From: Sabulicella rubraurantiaca
Lineage (GTDB): Bacteria; Pseudomonadota; Alphaproteobacteria; Acetobacterales; Acetobacteraceae
DNA: 64,000 nt
Assembly: GCF_017355885.1 (NCBI RefSeq)
Contig: NZ_JAFEUU010000014.1
Location: 1-64,000, forward strand
Direction: 5' to 3'
A model generated the notes under the pieces. That model was not told the origin of the DNA. It was given only the letters and a program-made list of their open reading frames with translations, and did not search any database. Shown here piece by piece: positions 1 to 6,418 of the stretch (the stretch's first letter is position 1; each line of letters begins with the position of its first letter). Both the position numbers and the translations under genes were made by a program.

Positions 1-99
1 GGCACCGTGGGCATCTTCCAGACGCTGGCGACCCGCCGCGCGCGGGGCCCGTCCGGCCTGCCGCCGACCCGCGCCGACTGGTATCCCGCGGGCGGTTGA
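1..99 (+). CDS. C-terminal end of an unidentified protein (partial)
   Basis: An open frame enters from the left edge and stops with TGA at 97-99, giving the last 32 residues, which end in DWYPAGG. The fragment is basic and proline-rich (ATRRARGPSGLPPTRADW) and shows no domain I can name. It is probably the tail of a real gene because codon use is GC3-rich and the frame is open from base 1, but function cannot be assigned from this piece. Confidence 0.5.
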   Translation, partial: GTVGIFQTLATRRARGPSGLPPTRADWYPAGG

Positions 100-130
100 A
101 CCATCGCCGCGCCCGGCCTGACCTGCCCCC

Positions 131-220
131 GTAGAGGGCGATCTCGGTGAGGACCCGCTCGGGCCGCTCCATGTGCAGCAGGCCGAAGGAGCAGGTGACG
201 GCAGCCAAAGCAACAACCAG
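131..220 (-). pseudogene. Remnant of a SAM-dependent methyltransferase (type 11)
   Basis: Read on the minus strand, this stretch encodes AVTCSFGLLHMERPERVL followed by TEIA. That closely resembles the post-motif region of UbiE-like class I methyltransferases (pattern SFGLLHxxxPExVLxEIARVLxPGG). The similarity breaks off after TEIA, where ARVLRPGG would be expected and LYGGRSG is found, and there is no start or full Rossmann domain nearby. I read it as a leftover of a deleted gene. It overlaps the upstream extension of the next small gene, which argues for the later start chosen there. Confidence 0.45.
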
Positions 221-244
221 ACATTTTGGGCGCGGGAGGCGTAC

Positions 245-466
245 ATGGACCTGCGCGAAGGCCCTCTGGCCATGGCCGAGCGACATGCCCGGGAAGCCGA
301 AGAACATGTGGCGCGTCAGCGTGTGAGGGTCGAAGCTCTCCAGAGCTACGGCCACCCCAGGGCCGTCGAACTGGCACAGCTGACGCTCGAGACCATGCAG
401 AACTATCTGGGCATGGCGCAAAAGCACCTCCGGAGCGAGCGCAAGCGCCACGGTCTGGAGCCCTAG
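245..466 (+). CDS. Small helical protein of unknown function
   Basis: A 73-residue, highly charged, probably all-helical protein. Residues about 10-35 (MAERHAREAEEHVARQRVRV) and 50-70 form two amphipathic helices. The ATG at 245 is preferred because GGGAGG lies 5 bases upstream. A longer start at 173 would run into the methyltransferase remnant on the other strand. The pattern LAMAERHxxEAExHVxxQRxRV followed by a second helix is typical of short uncharacterised alphaproteobacterial proteins that are often found singly near stress or regulatory genes. No catalytic or DNA-binding motif is visible. Confidence 0.6.
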   Translation: MDLREGPLAMAERHAREAEEHVARQRVRVEALQSYGHPRAVELAQLTLETMQNYLGMAQKHLRSERKRHGLEP

Positions 467-651
467 GGTCCGTAGGGCCTTGCTGCCGGCGCCTGTCGGG
501 CGCTTGTCCCCCTTGCTACGCCGTGATCCGCGGCGCGTTCGACCGGTTGCTTGCCTGAAGGCGCGACACCCGGGCCGCCACCGACCAACCTGGGGCCCGG
601 ATCTGGTTTCGGTGCCCACCGGGCTGTGGTGCGGGCGAGGAAGCAGGAACC

Positions 652-1047
652 ATGTCGGACCGAAGAGACGAGAAGCAGGTGGGCCGCGCGGCCGAGGACG
701 CGGAGGACTGGCGGCGACGCTCCGAGAGCCGCCGTCATCGTAGCGAGGACAGGCGCGAGGCTGCCGAGACCCGGCGCGAGGCCGCCGAGATCCATCGGGC
801 GGGGGCGGAGGATGAGCGGGCCGCCCGCGAGGAGGCTCGCGAGTTCGCCGAAGAGGCACGGATCGGTCGCGAGGAAATCCGCGGGCTCGCCGAGGAGGCG
901 CGGATCGCCCGAGACGAGACCCATGGGCTCGCCGAGGAGGTCCGCCGCCTTGCGGAGCGGGCGCGTGTGGAGGCCGAGGGTGAACGGGCCGCAGCCGATG
1001 AGCAGCGGCAGGTGCTCGCCAAGACGCGCAAGGGCAAGGGTCACTGA
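652..1047 (+). CDS. Charged coiled-coil protein with uninterrupted heptads
   Basis: A 131-residue protein made almost entirely of Glu, Arg and Ala. From about residue 32 to 125 it falls into about 13 consecutive heptads (for example RREAAET, RREAAEI, AREFAEE, ARIGREE, IRGLAEE, ARIARDE, THGLAEE, VRRLAER). Within these the 14-residue unit LAEEARIARDETHG is repeated. It should form a long rod-like coiled coil. There is no signal peptide or membrane segment, so it is predicted cytoplasmic. The role is unknown; scaffold or nucleoid/polymer-associated proteins look like this, but that is only a resemblance. AGGA lies just before the ATG. Confidence 0.65.
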   Translation: MSDRRDEKQVGRAAEDAEDWRRRSESRRHRSEDRREAAETRREAAEIHRAGAEDERAAREEAREFAEEARIGREEIRGLAEEARIARDETHGLAEEVRRLAERARVEAEGERAAADEQRQVLAKTRKGKGH

Positions 1048-1135
1048 TAGGACGTCTGTCCAGCCTCTCCCTGACCAAGGCAGAGGCCTGGGCATTCCAC
1101 ACTCGTGTCTGTGCAGAACGCGGTGGTTCGGTGCC

Positions 1136-1426
1136 TCACCTCAGCGCATCGGCAGCGGTCCCGACGAGCGCGCCCGAGGCCGTCAGTCCCGCCGTGGTGG
1201 TGGCGCCGGCGGCGACGATGGTGCCCATGGTGACGCCCTCCGCGAAGACCGCCGCCGCTGCGGTGCCCAGAAGAGGTGCGGCCGCCCCGGCAGTGGCGAT
1301 GGTGAGCGCCACTCCAGCCACGAGGCCAACGCCCGCGCCAATCCAGGTTGCGGCTCCGATGCCGCCGGCCACGTCATCCAGCTGGTCGTCGGAGAAGGCG
1401 ATGGAGGGGGTGTTGGAGGAAGTCAT
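1136..1426 (-). CDS. Bacteriocin-like peptide with double-glycine leader (hydrophobic core)
   Basis: A 96-residue peptide. Residues 1-23 form a leader ending in the double-glycine processing motif, seen as FSDDQLDDVAGG, where C39 peptidase-ABC transporters cut class II bacteriocin and related leaders. The mature part is about 75 residues, rich in Gly and Ala, with two hydrophobic stretches carrying GxxxG-like spacing (IGAGVGLVAGVAL; VAAGATTTAGLTASGALVG), as in pore-forming class II peptides. The ATG at 1426 is chosen because it gives a leader parallel to that of the neighbouring peptide. GGA sits 8 bases upstream. It lies 40 bases downstream of the second peptide gene, probably in one transcript. 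No transporter, immunity or modifying enzyme gene is visible here. Confidence 0.65.
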   Translation of the reverse strand: MTSSNTPSIAFSDDQLDDVAGGIGAATWIGAGVGLVAGVALTIATAGAAAPLLGTAAAAVFAEGVTMGTIVAAGATTTAGLTASGALVGTAADALR

Positions 1427-1466
1427 GGTCTGGATCCGTGAAGGAGGGGTTATCAGGGTTTGGCAA

Positions 1467-1667
1467 TCAGGCGCTGGCACGGTCGTGGCCGTGCCCCAGC
1501 AGGCCGTCACCCTTTAGCAGGTTGCCGATCGTGGAGTTCAGGGCGCCACCCGGCGCAACGTTCAGGACCGCGTCCAGCAAGCCGAACAGGCTGATGCCGC
1601 CGGACACGTCGTCCAGATGCCCGTCCGAAAGGGCGAGGGAGGTGGGGGCGGTGGAGGTGTGGGTCAT
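1467..1667 (-). CDS. Bacteriocin-like peptide with double-glycine leader (short core)
   Basis: A 66-residue peptide with a leader ending in LALSDGHLDDVSGG, clearly parallel to the leader of the downstream peptide (SIAFSDDQLDDVAGG). The predicted mature part, from ISLFGLLDAVLN onward, is about 41 residues. It is amphipathic at its start and ends in a His/Asp/Arg-rich tail (LLGHGHDRASA). Cleavage would follow the Gly-Gly pair, by analogy with C39 peptidase substrates. The ATG at 1667 has AGGA 8 bases upstream. It is the first gene of the pair, and together the two may form a two-peptide system. Confidence 0.65.
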   Translation of the reverse strand: MTHTSTAPTSLALSDGHLDDVSGGISLFGLLDAVLNVAPGGALNSTIGNLLKGDGLLGHGHDRASA

Positions 1668-1858
1668 GACCTGGGTCCTGAGTTCTCGATGTCTCCCGTG
1701 CCACGGGAGTGAGGCCAGATTACTGAGGTCAGGCCATCGCTGAAGTCGATTGGACCGAAGCGTGCGATAGGAAATGCCGATGATTGGGTTGGCTGACGGT
1801 TTGAAGGCGCAGCCGAGCAGTGGCCCGAAAAGCACTTCTTTTCGAGCGCGGGTGGTAA

Positions 1859-2014
1859 GCAGGGGCTGCGCTCGACCCGAAGCGGTTCCTGGATGAGCAA
1901 GGCTTTGGCATTCGCCTGATCGAGTTCAGCGTCGGTGCCGATCTCGGAGGCGAGGCGAAACTCCGTTTCAAGGCTGGGGGTTTACATGCGGAGATCTCGA
2001 TGCCGCTGACGTGA
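1859..2014 (+). pseudogene. C-terminal remnant of an HWE-family histidine kinase
   Basis: The frame from 1859 to the TGA at 2012-2014 encodes GFGIRLIEFSVGADLGGEA, then a Phe-containing strand and the ending EISMPLT. This is the G2-box and C-terminus typical of HWE/HisKA_2 sensor kinases (GxGxxLIExxVxxxLGGxAxxxFxxxGxxxxIxxPL). The upstream part (H-box, N-box, sensor) is absent because a TAA at 1856 closes the frame and unrelated sequence precedes it. The downstream receiver-domain gene starts 24 bases later, the usual order for HWE kinase-receiver pairs, so this is probably the stump of the cognate kinase. Confidence 0.65.
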
Positions 2015-2037
2015 GCGTCATCCAAGGAGGCCCCGCC

Positions 2038-2433
2038 GTGAGGTTCCACTCCGGGGAAAGCCCCGGTGGCCCCGGCCCCTGCCAAGTCCTCGTCGTCGAG
2101 GATGAGGCCGTCATCGCTCTGCAGCTTGAACTGATCCTGACGGACGCCGGGTTCGTGGTGATCGGCCCGGCGCCGACGGTGGCCGCGGCGATGGCGCTCC
2201 TCGCGAGCCAGCGGCCCGACGCCGCAGTGCTCGACGTGAACCTCCACGGCGAACGGGTGACGCCCGTGGCGGAGGCCCTGACGGCGATGGGGGTGCCTTT
2301 TGTCCTGTCGAGCGCCTACGACGCGGCCGACCTCGCCTCGGACGCGGTGCTAGCCGGAGCGCGGAATGTCGGAAAGCCGATCAAGCTCGCGGTTCTGCTG
2401 GAGGCCCTGCGTGGCTTCCTCGACCGCCGATAG
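2038..2433 (+). CDS. Single-domain response regulator (receiver only)
   Basis: A 131-residue CheY-like receiver with no output domain. VLVVEDEAV near residues 17-25 gives the acidic pocket, Asp66 in AVLDVNLHG is the phospho-acceptor, LSSAYD supplies the conserved Ser/Thr, and NVGKPIK supplies the lysine. The GTG at 2038 is chosen over the in-frame GTG at 2011 because AAGGAGG ends 7 bases before it. Proteins of this type usually pair with HWE kinases, and the truncated kinase just upstream fits that. With the kinase broken, it may be orphaned or served by another kinase. Confidence 0.85.
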   Translation: MRFHSGESPGGPGPCQVLVVEDEAVIALQLELILTDAGFVVIGPAPTVAAAMALLASQRPDAAVLDVNLHGERVTPVAEALTAMGVPFVLSSAYDAADLASDAVLAGARNVGKPIKLAVLLEALRGFLDRR

Positions 2434-2573
2434 GCGCCGCGACCGGTGAATTGTTGGTCCGGCAGTGGGCTGCTCTGTCCGGCGTCCGCACCTATGGCCT
2501 TCGCCACGACTGTTGGGCGCACTGACCCGGCGTGGCGGACGTTGAAGGTCAAGCTCGTTCCAGAAGGGACGCC

Positions 2574-3386
2574 ATGACCATCATTGTCTCCGTGAAGATC
2601 AACGACGGCGTGGTCATGGCCGCCGACAGCGCCGGAACCATGGGCAGCGGGCAGATCTACCTCCACGCCAACAAGATCTCGCATCTCTGCGAAGGCCTGC
2701 CTGTCGGGGCCATGTCCACTGGCGTGGGCGGCATCGGAAACGAGTCCGTCGAGACCCTCATGAAGGATCTGCGGCGGCGCTTCGCCGGACGTGATCCGGA
2801 GCACCCTGACTGGAGGCTCGACCCGGCGAGTTACACGATGGAGCAGGTCGCGACCCGGCTGCGGGCCTTCTTCTTTGACGAGAAGGCTTCAGCCGGTCAC
2901 GAGCCGACCAATCTCCAACTCCGCCTGTGCGGCTACTCCGCCGGACGGTCTCTGGCCGAGGTCTGGCAGGTGAGCATGACGGGGCGAGACTGCCCCCCGC
3001 CACGGCGGATCATGGACGAGACCGCGTTCGGCGTGCTGTGGGACGGGCAGTACGAGGCCCTCAACCGGCTGGTCCTCGGCGTGGGCTTCGACATTGCCGA
3101 TGTCCTGGCGAAGCATGGCTTGCGGCCGCAGGAGGCCAAGCGCCTGCAGGAGAAGCTGGTCCAGGATCTTTATACCGCGCTCTCTGTTCCTGCCATGCCG
3201 ATGCGGGATGCGATCGACCTGGCGCGCTTCCTCGTGGAGACCACGATCGGCTTCGTTCGCTTCGCGGTGCTGCTGCCGAAATCCGTCGGCGGGGCGGTCC
3301 AGATTGCCGCCATCACCAAGCACGAGGGTTTTCAGTGGGTTCAGGGGGGCAACCTGGCCGCCGACGGAAGGGACCAGCGCGGCTAA
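2574..3386 (+). CDS. Proteasome/HslV-type Ntn hydrolase
   Basis: A 270-residue protein whose N-terminus, MTIIVSVKINDGVVMAADS, matches proteasome beta subunits and HslV. After Met removal, Thr1, Asp17 (in AADS) and Lys33 (in HANK) fall at the exact positions of the proteasomal active-site triad. STGVGGIGNESVE continues the helix-start region, and GYSAGRSLAEVWQVS resembles the later beta-strand of the fold. No HslU or Mpa-type ATPase gene is adjacent. The ATG at 2574 has AAGG 8 bases upstream and exposes Thr directly, so no propeptide is predicted. It could act as a self-compartmentalised threonine protease like Anbu or the betaproteobacterial homologue. The family is well supported and the substrate is unknown. 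Confidence 0.75.
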   Translation: MTIIVSVKINDGVVMAADSAGTMGSGQIYLHANKISHLCEGLPVGAMSTGVGGIGNESVETLMKDLRRRFAGRDPEHPDWRLDPASYTMEQVATRLRAFFFDEKASAGHEPTNLQLRLCGYSAGRSLAEVWQVSMTGRDCPPPRRIMDETAFGVLWDGQYEALNRLVLGVGFDIADVLAKHGLRPQEAKRLQEKLVQDLYTALSVPAMPMRDAIDLARFLVETTIGFVRFAVLLPKSVGGAVQIAAITKHEGFQWVQGGNLAADGRDQRG

Positions 3387-3934
3387 GCCCGTGCCACAAC
3401 GCGATAGGTCTGGTTTCCGCTCAAGTCAGCGGTTCATCTACTTGCCGTACCCTAAATCATTAATTTTCGGGCACCACAGGCGGAGGAACCGCTTTGGTCT
3501 GTCTCTGGACTTCCAGGGTGTCAGGGTGCGGACGACTTTTTTCCCACATATGCGAATCGTCTGTAACCTTCACGGTGTCCTGCCGGCGTGGAGTTTTTCT
3601 GGAGGTGCGTGCAACGGTTTTGGATGTGCAGACCGCAATGCTTGTTGCGCTGCCGCGATAATAACGCTGCCTTGGCTTGTCCTCGCCGATCACCGCAATG
3701 TCATCATCGAGCGGTGGTTCGCATGGGTGACTCCACAAACACATGCGCACCGGCCGCGGCCAGCCGGCCGCCTAGGATCCCGCGCTGGCCTCGGCACGCA
3801 CCAGCGCAAACTGCGGCACCAAGACGGCATTGGAGTTACCAGAGGCAAGCCCACGGCCGCAGGGCCTCGCGCCTTCCGTCTGGAACGGCGCGGCGGGGTG
3901 GCAGGGCGGGGTCTTTCTTTTCCTCGCCCTGTTG
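3387..3934. other. Intergenic stretch without a recognised gene
   Basis: About 550 bases, more AT-rich than the flanks around 3450-3670. Short open frames on both strands show no family signature, and coding periodicity is weak. I see no clear terminator or promoter pair. It may be decayed DNA. Confidence 0.4.
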
Positions 3935-4426
3935 TCAGGGACTGGATCGGATCAGCACCTCCGCCTCAATCAAGATGGGGATGTTGAACGGCAGACCCGC
4001 CATGCCGACAGCAGAGCGAGCGTGCTGCCCGCGTTCAGGACCGAACACCTCGACAATGAGGTCCGTGAAGCCGTTGATGACGAGGGGGTAGGCGTTGAAC
4101 TGCCCGCCCGTGTTCACCATTCCGAACACGCGCAGCCATGCCATGATGCGGTCGAGGTCGCCCAGGGCCGACTTCAGACTCGCGAGCATCGCAAGGGCGG
4201 CCAGCCGGGCGGCGTTGTAGGCTTCGTCTTGAGTCACCTCGACCCCTACGCGCCCGAGCGGATAGGCAAGGCTGCCATCCTGGGCCAGGGGCGCATGGCC
4301 GGAGACGAAGGCCCGATCGCCCAACACCCTCACCCAGCGAATACCCAGCTTCACCCCGGGTGGCAGCATAATAGGGTCGGGGAGTTCCAGCCCCATTGCG
4401 GACAGCTTCTGCTCAATCTCGGCCAT
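3935..4426 (-). CDS. RidA (YjgF/YER057c/UK114) family protein
   Basis: A 163-residue single-domain RidA-family protein of the longer YjgF-like branch. The core signatures are GDRAFVSGHAPLAQDGS near residues 36-52, a helix with ARLAALAMLASLKSALGDLD, and the C-terminal ARSAVGMAGLPFNIPILIEA. The last keeps an arginine at the position equivalent to the enamine/imine-binding Arg of RidA. Such proteins hydrolyse reactive 2-aminoacrylate-type intermediates or act in amino acid catabolism. The ATG at 4426 has AGGAGG about 6 bases upstream. It is cytoplasmic, with no membrane segment. The immediate neighbour upstream is the glycosyltransferase, about 200 bases away on the same strand. Confidence 0.8.
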   Translation of the reverse strand: MAEIEQKLSAMGLELPDPIMLPPGVKLGIRWVRVLGDRAFVSGHAPLAQDGSLAYPLGRVGVEVTQDEAYNAARLAALAMLASLKSALGDLDRIMAWLRVFGMVNTGGQFNAYPLVINGFTDLIVEVFGPERGQHARSAVGMAGLPFNIPILIEAEVLIRSSP

Positions 4427-4624
4427 GAGATGGTCCTCCTCTGACGCGAAGTTTACCGAGACCCCAGCCGTCAACGAAGGATTCTCCCTGGACCAAAAGG
4501 CGGCCTGACTCCTCGAGCTTCCGGCGATCCGCGCTGGCCTTTGCGCTGCCATCTCCGATGTTCTTGAACCCTAGGTGGCCGGTCATGGAGACTGTGGAAA
4601 GCGCGCGTCCGCCGAAGCTCGCTT

Positions 4625-5812
4625 TCAGGTCGCGGGCGGTCTGAACAGATCGTGAGTTGCCATCACTTCCTCCACGGCCTCGCACGCATGCGAAAGCGCG
4701 TCCTCAGCGTGCAGCCGCTCAGAAGCCCTGCGCGCTGCATCCGCATATCTCGGCTCGGCCAGCACCCGGGTGATCGCTTGGGCCACACGCTCTGGAGTGC
4801 AATCCCCTCGCGGCACCACCTCGGCCACCCCCATCGCCGCGGCACGTGCAGCGACTCCCACTTGATCGCGCCCCCAGGGGATGAGCACCATCGGGACGCC
4901 GTGCCGCAGGCCCCGCATCACCATCCCGTGCCCTGCGTGACCAATGAGCAGGCAAGCCCTGTCAAGAACGAGTCCGTGCGGTAGGTATCCGCTCAGACGC
5001 GTGTTCGATGGGACGGGTCCGAGTTCTTCCACCGAGTGCCCGGGCGCAAGCGTGACAAGGAGCCGCACCGGCTGATCCGCAAGTGCGGTGAGGGCTGCGC
5101 GGGCAATCGCCAGTTCTCCCGCTTGCGGCAGGGTGCTGAGGGTGACCAAGACCCAAGGGTCTCCTGGCTCGTGCAGGAAACTCGTCCCTGCAGGATTGGG
5201 CGCTGGCTCCATGTCGAGTGGCCCGACGTAGCGGTGGTTCCGCGGCAGGCTGGGCGGAGGCGGGTCGAAGACGGAATCGGTCGCGTGCAGCACGGCCGTT
5301 GCACGTTGCATGCGAGGAAGGAACCAGTAGCGAAAAACGCCCGCCCCGAGCCCGGGAAAGTCCTCCTCCCAGGGACGGCGCGCATCATCGCCGAAGTAGA
5401 AGCTTGGGTTCACCAGGATCCAGGGAACGTGAAGCGCGGTTGCCATCCGATCGGCCAAGCCCATGCAAAACAGGGTGCTCAGCAGCAATCCGGGGCCGAG
5501 GGGGCGGACCATCGCGAGGGCTACCGGCAGGCAGGCTTCTGCCCACTCGGTCAGAGGGTCAGGCGTCTCGGCCTCGATCGTCTCCCCACGCCCCGCCATG
5601 CGCGGGAGATGGAATGGATCATAAAACGCGGATTGGCGCAGATCCTGTGGCAATTCCAACGTCGCCAACCCTGTGGGTCCGACGACATCGGCGACATCGC
5701 CGTCGCAGAGCAAATGCACGGCGTGACCACGGTCCCGAAGAGTCATCGCGAGGGCCAGCACCGGGGGCTTGTCCCCGGCGCCACGCTCACTGACCAGGGC
5801 AATGATCGGCAC
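4625..5812 (-). CDS. Glycosyltransferase of the GT1/MGT (UDP-glucosyltransferase-like) family
   Basis: About 395 residues with the two-Rossmann architecture of GT1 enzymes such as MGT/UGT types. The N-terminal half opens with IIALVSERGAGDKPPVLALA. The C-terminal half carries the donor-binding signature GHAGHGMVMRGLRHGVPMVL, followed by IPWGRDQ. This segment (HxGxGxxxxxLxxGVPxxxxPxxxDQ) binds the nucleotide sugar, usually to glycosylate small lipophilic acceptors. The GTG at 5812 is preferred because GGAG lies 6 bases upstream and the protein then starts right at the first beta strand. An in-frame start at 5932 would add 40 residues of unlikely sequence. No aglycone synthase is adjacent, so the acceptor is unknown. 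Confidence 0.8.
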   Translation of the reverse strand: MPIIALVSERGAGDKPPVLALAMTLRDRGHAVHLLCDGDVADVVGPTGLATLELPQDLRQSAFYDPFHLPRMAGRGETIEAETPDPLTEWAEACLPVALAMVRPLGPGLLLSTLFCMGLADRMATALHVPWILVNPSFYFGDDARRPWEEDFPGLGAGVFRYWFLPRMQRATAVLHATDSVFDPPPPSLPRNHRYVGPLDMEPAPNPAGTSFLHEPGDPWVLVTLSTLPQAGELAIARAALTALADQPVRLLVTLAPGHSVEELGPVPSNTRLSGYLPHGLVLDRACLLIGHAGHGMVMRGLRHGVPMVLIPWGRDQVGVAARAAAMGVAEVVPRGDCTPERVAQAITRVLAEPRYADAARRASERLHAEDALSHACEAVEEVMATHDLFRPPAT

Positions 5813-5945
5813 GCGTCGCTCCAAGAATCCCGTCTCCAGGCTCAAATGGTTCAGCCCCAAACCGAATGAACGGAGTGGGGTGTCCGATGTGTTCAGGCAC
5901 ATTAGCCGATACGAGGCAGTACGAGCATCCAAAAGTCTCGGGCCA

Positions 5946-6215
5946 ATGGCGACATACCTCAGCAGGCTGAGTGATGTTTGGGACTGTCGCTTGGGCTTAC
6001 GGACCTATTCCCCCTCCCCAAACCTGGCAGAAGGTTTTGGGCAGTTTCTTCCTTGGCAAGTCGATGCTTTGATCGCCTTCTTCTGGATCGTCATCTGGCC
6101 CGTTGTCTTCGTCTTCAAAACGTGTTCGCGCGCAAGGACGATGCCGCTGGCAGCGGTTACCTTCCATGGCCTCTGGATCACTGCCCTTGCCCTGCTTGTG
6201 CTGGCTCTGGTCTAG
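5946..6215 (+). CDS. Possible small membrane protein
   Basis: An 89-residue open frame with two plausible membrane segments in the C-terminal half (ALIAFFWIVIWPVVFVF and LWITALALLVLAL) separated by a short basic loop. No good ribosome binding site precedes the ATG at 5946 and no family is recognised. The hydrophobic pattern makes it more than a random frame, but it could be spurious. Confidence 0.35.
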   Translation: MATYLSRLSDVWDCRLGLRTYSPSPNLAEGFGQFLPWQVDALIAFFWIVIWPVVFVFKTCSRARTMPLAAVTFHGLWITALALLVLALV

Positions 6216-6232
6216 GGTCGGTTAGTGCTTAA

Positions 6233-6251
6233 GCCGCTACAGTGTAGCGGC
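6233..6251. promoter_or_regulatory. Perfect 19-bp palindrome (GCCGCTACA-G-TGTAGCGGC)
   Basis: Nine-base perfect arms around a single central base, lying between the possible small membrane gene and the regulator gene at 6419. With a one-base centre it is better suited to binding a dimeric protein than to forming a hairpin. No T-run follows. It is a candidate operator for the downstream regulator gene. Confidence 0.45.
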
Positions 6252-6418
6252 GGTGCAATCGACGATTGGCCACCTTGATCCCGGAATCACCGGCCGGCTT
6301 AAAATCGGAGCCGCTATCGGCAGCCTTGCCAAGCACGAGGGGGGACTTTCAGCATGGGCTTCAATCCAGGCCGCGAGGAGGCACAGCATGCCTAGAAAGG
6401 ACGTGACGTGCATCATCC

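Noticed and set aside
463-1095. Long minus-strand frame across the coiled-coil gene
   Set aside because: It is the antisense of a GC3-rich coding region, which makes long open frames, and it has no domain signature.
2494-2577. A 27-codon open frame ending in the ATGA overlap at the Ntn hydrolase start
   Set aside because: It could be a leader peptide, but it has no ribosome site, no regulatory codon run and no hairpin set. Overlap with ATGA is common by chance.
3094-3987. Long plus-strand frame running through the Ntn hydrolase and the gap after it
   Set aside because: Within the Ntn hydrolase it is a shadow frame, and beyond it the composition is Arg/Cys-rich with no motif.
6233-6251. Palindrome treated as a transposon end or att site
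   Set aside because: No flanking direct repeat, transposase or integrase is seen, so an operator is the simpler reading.
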